From: DASUSF01 sp036375275
GTDB taxonomy: Bacteria; Pseudomonadota; Alphaproteobacteria; Geminicoccales; Geminicoccaceae
DNA length: 6,127 bases
Direction: 5' to 3'
Assembly: GCA_036375275.1 (NCBI GenBank)
Contig: DASUSF010000358.1
Location: forward strand, 1-6,127
This document shows, in pieces, positions 5,153-6,127 of the stretch. Each line of letters opens with the position of its first letter. Positions within the stretch are counted from its first letter, which is position 1. The position numbers and the translations under genes were made by a program. The notes under the pieces were generated by a model. That model did no database searches and was not told where the DNA came from. It saw only the letters and a list, made by a program, of their open reading frames with translations.

Positions 5153-5367
5153 GCATGGCGGGCGGCGGCGGTCGTGGACGCGCGCACGCCCCGCCCGATC
5201 CGGAGCCGGTCGACCGGCGGCTTCTGCCCGAACGCCGCCGGCCGTCCGGCTCCTTCTCGTCCGCCCGGGCGGCGCAGCCCGCATGGGCCGGCCATGGACA
5301 ACTTCAGCCGCACGCTTTATGCGATTGAGCAGCGATGACGATCGAAACAAACAAGGGAGGCATCATC
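5153..5367. other. intergenic region before the TRAP gene
   Basis: 215 bp without a supported gene. The left part is GC-rich with hairpins. The section from about 5305 to 5355 is more AT-rich (ctttatgcgattgagc, cgaaacaaacaa) and probably carries the promoter and leader of the TRAP gene. No -35/-10 pair is convincing. An ORF from ATG 5155 reads Gly/Arg/Pro-rich text without a ribosome site and is not credible. Confidence 0.5.
5205..5241. terminator. overlapping GC-rich palindrome and stem-loop after the CBS gene
   Basis: GCCGGTCGACCGGC (5205-5218) is a perfect 14-bp palindrome. CCGGCGGC (5214-5221) pairs with GCCGCCGG (5234-5241) around a 12-nt loop. They share 5214-5218 and exclude each other. 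Placed 53-89 bp after the CBS stop, they may mark the 3' end of that operon, but there is no T-run. Confidence 0.35.
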
Positions 5368-6127
5368 ATGTCGCTCGCTCCGATCACCCGGCAGGCGTTG
5401 CTCGCGACGACCATGCTGGCGGGTGTCGCGCTGGCCGGGCCCGCTGCGGCCCAGGAATTCACCCTCCGCATCCAGACCCACTACGCCCCGGAGACGCCGT
5501 CCGGCAAGCTCGCGGCGCAGTTCGTCGACGATGTCGAGACCATGTCCGGGGGGCGGGTCGACATCGAGATGTTCTTCTCGTCTTCGGTCGTGAAGTCGGT
5601 CGAGACGTTCGACGCCGCGGCGACCGGCATCCTCGACGGCGACATGACCGGCGGCGCCTACCAGACCGGCAAGAACCCGGCGTTCCAGTTCGTCGGCGAC
5701 CCGATGGGGGGCTACGACACGCCCTGGCAGCAGTACGCTTGGTTCTATTATGGCGGCGGCGAGGAGCTCGCCGACTCCCTGTACCACCAGTTCAACATGG
5801 AGCTGATCGGCTGGTGGATCTACGGGCAGGAATCGCTGGCCTCCACCGCGCCGCTCGCCGGGCCGGAGGATCTCAAGGACTGGAAGTTCCGCTCGCCGCC
5901 GGGGCTCGAGACCGAGATTTTCGACAAGCTCGGCGCGTCGCCGATCGTGATGGACTTCACCGAGGTGTTCACGGCGCTCGAGACGGGCATCATCGACGGC
6001 GCAGACGCCTCGAGCCTCCCCGACAACATCGGGCTCGGCCTCCTGGACATCGCCCAGCATGCGACTTATCCGGGGTTTCACTCGATGCCGGCCGATCATC
6101 TGGCGATCCGGAAGGACGTCTGGGACG
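5368..6127 (+). CDS. TRAP transporter solute-binding protein, DctP family (C-terminus beyond the right edge)
   Basis: 253 codons are visible, open to the edge. The ATG at 5368 is preceded by GGGAGG (5355-5360) at 7 nt; an in-frame ATG at 5335 has no good ribosome site. Residues 1-28 are a Sec signal ending GPAAAQ, so the protein is periplasmic. The mature part follows the DctP fold: FTLRIQTHYAPETPSGKLAAQF, then VDIEMFFSSSVV, then EDLKDWKFRSPPGLETEIFDKLGASP. R175 in KFR corresponds to the conserved Arg that clamps the substrate carboxylate. FTEVFTALETGIIDGAD (197-213) is the hallmark segment. Spacing and the YPGFHSMPADHLAI stretch resemble the TakP (2-oxoacid) branch rather than the SiaP sialic-acid branch, so an organic or keto acid is likely; the ligand is inferred. 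The DctQ and DctM membrane subunits are not in view and would be expected downstream. Confidence 0.92.
   Translation, partial: MSLAPITRQALLATTMLAGVALAGPAAAQEFTLRIQTHYAPETPSGKLAAQFVDDVETMSGGRVDIEMFFSSSVVKSVETFDAAATGILDGDMTGGAYQTGKNPAFQFVGDPMGGYDTPWQQYAWFYYGGGEELADSLYHQFNMELIGWWIYGQESLASTAPLAGPEDLKDWKFRSPPGLETEIFDKLGASPIVMDFTEVFTALETGIIDGADASSLPDNIGLGLLDIAQHATYPGFHSMPADHLAIRKDVWD

Noticed and set aside
5155..5328. Small ORF starting right after the CBS stop
   Set aside because: No ribosome site, Gly/Arg/Pro-rich translation, overlaps GC hairpins.
5335..5367. Upstream start for the TRAP protein at ATG 5335
   Set aside because: In frame, but it lacks a Shine-Dalgarno and would put a polar stretch before the signal peptide; GGGAGG points to 5368.
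5317..6099. 260-codon minus-strand ORF opposite the TRAP gene
   Set aside because: Arg/Val/Glu-rich antisense shadow; the plus strand has a full signal peptide and DctP hallmarks.

Overview
The window is a GC-rich bacterial chromosome segment. Codons end almost always in G or C, and Shine-Dalgarno sequences of the GGAGG/AGGGAGG type precede most starts. The gene set (GMC oxidoreductase, SDR, TRAP solute-binding protein, M48 lipoprotein next to a secreted thermonuclease-fold protein) and one promoter matching the EcfG general-stress consensus suggest an alphaproteobacterium, perhaps in or near the Rhodospirillales. That placement is an inference from gene types, not from a marker gene.

Layout. 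1-1021 (minus strand): a two-gene unit. A secreted thermonuclease-like protein is followed, with a 4-bp ATGA overlap, by an M48-family lipoprotein metallopeptidase that runs off the left edge. 1022-1199: divergent intergenic region with a small AT-rich dyad. 1200-2837 (plus): a complete FAD-dependent GMC oxidoreductase starting at GTG. 2838-2868: a 31-bp convergent gap almost filled by a GC-rich hairpin. 2869-3642 (minus): a complete SDR-fold protein that appears to lack the catalytic Tyr/Lys. 3643-3880: divergent intergenic region holding a 17-bp palindrome and a candidate EcfG promoter (GGAAC-N16-CGTT). 3881-4093 (plus): a 70-aa protein with two CxxCxGxG zinc knuckles. 4094-4484: a 391-bp gap with hairpins, a 12-bp direct repeat, a T7 run and a codon-biased stretch of unknown meaning. 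4485-5152 (plus): a tight two-gene unit of an 82-aa Cys-rich protein and a 135-aa protein with two CBS domains. 5153-5367: intergenic region with GC hairpins. 5368-end (plus): a TRAP transporter DctP-type periplasmic binding protein, truncated by the right edge.

How the genes fit together. The left pair acts in the envelope. The GMC and SDR genes are convergent, so they are not an operon, although both families oxidise or reduce alcohol/carbonyl substrates. The three small genes in 3881-5152 look like housekeeping or stress accessory proteins (zinc binding, nucleotide sensing), and the EcfG-like promoter supports a stress role for the first. The TRAP gene probably opens an uptake operon that continues to the right. 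I see no mobile element, CRISPR array, RNA gene or phage gene, and no clear previously undescribed system. The best leads are the EcfG-type promoter, the two degenerate active sites, the microsatellite inside the thermonuclease-like gene, and the codon-biased unassigned stretch near 4140-4262.
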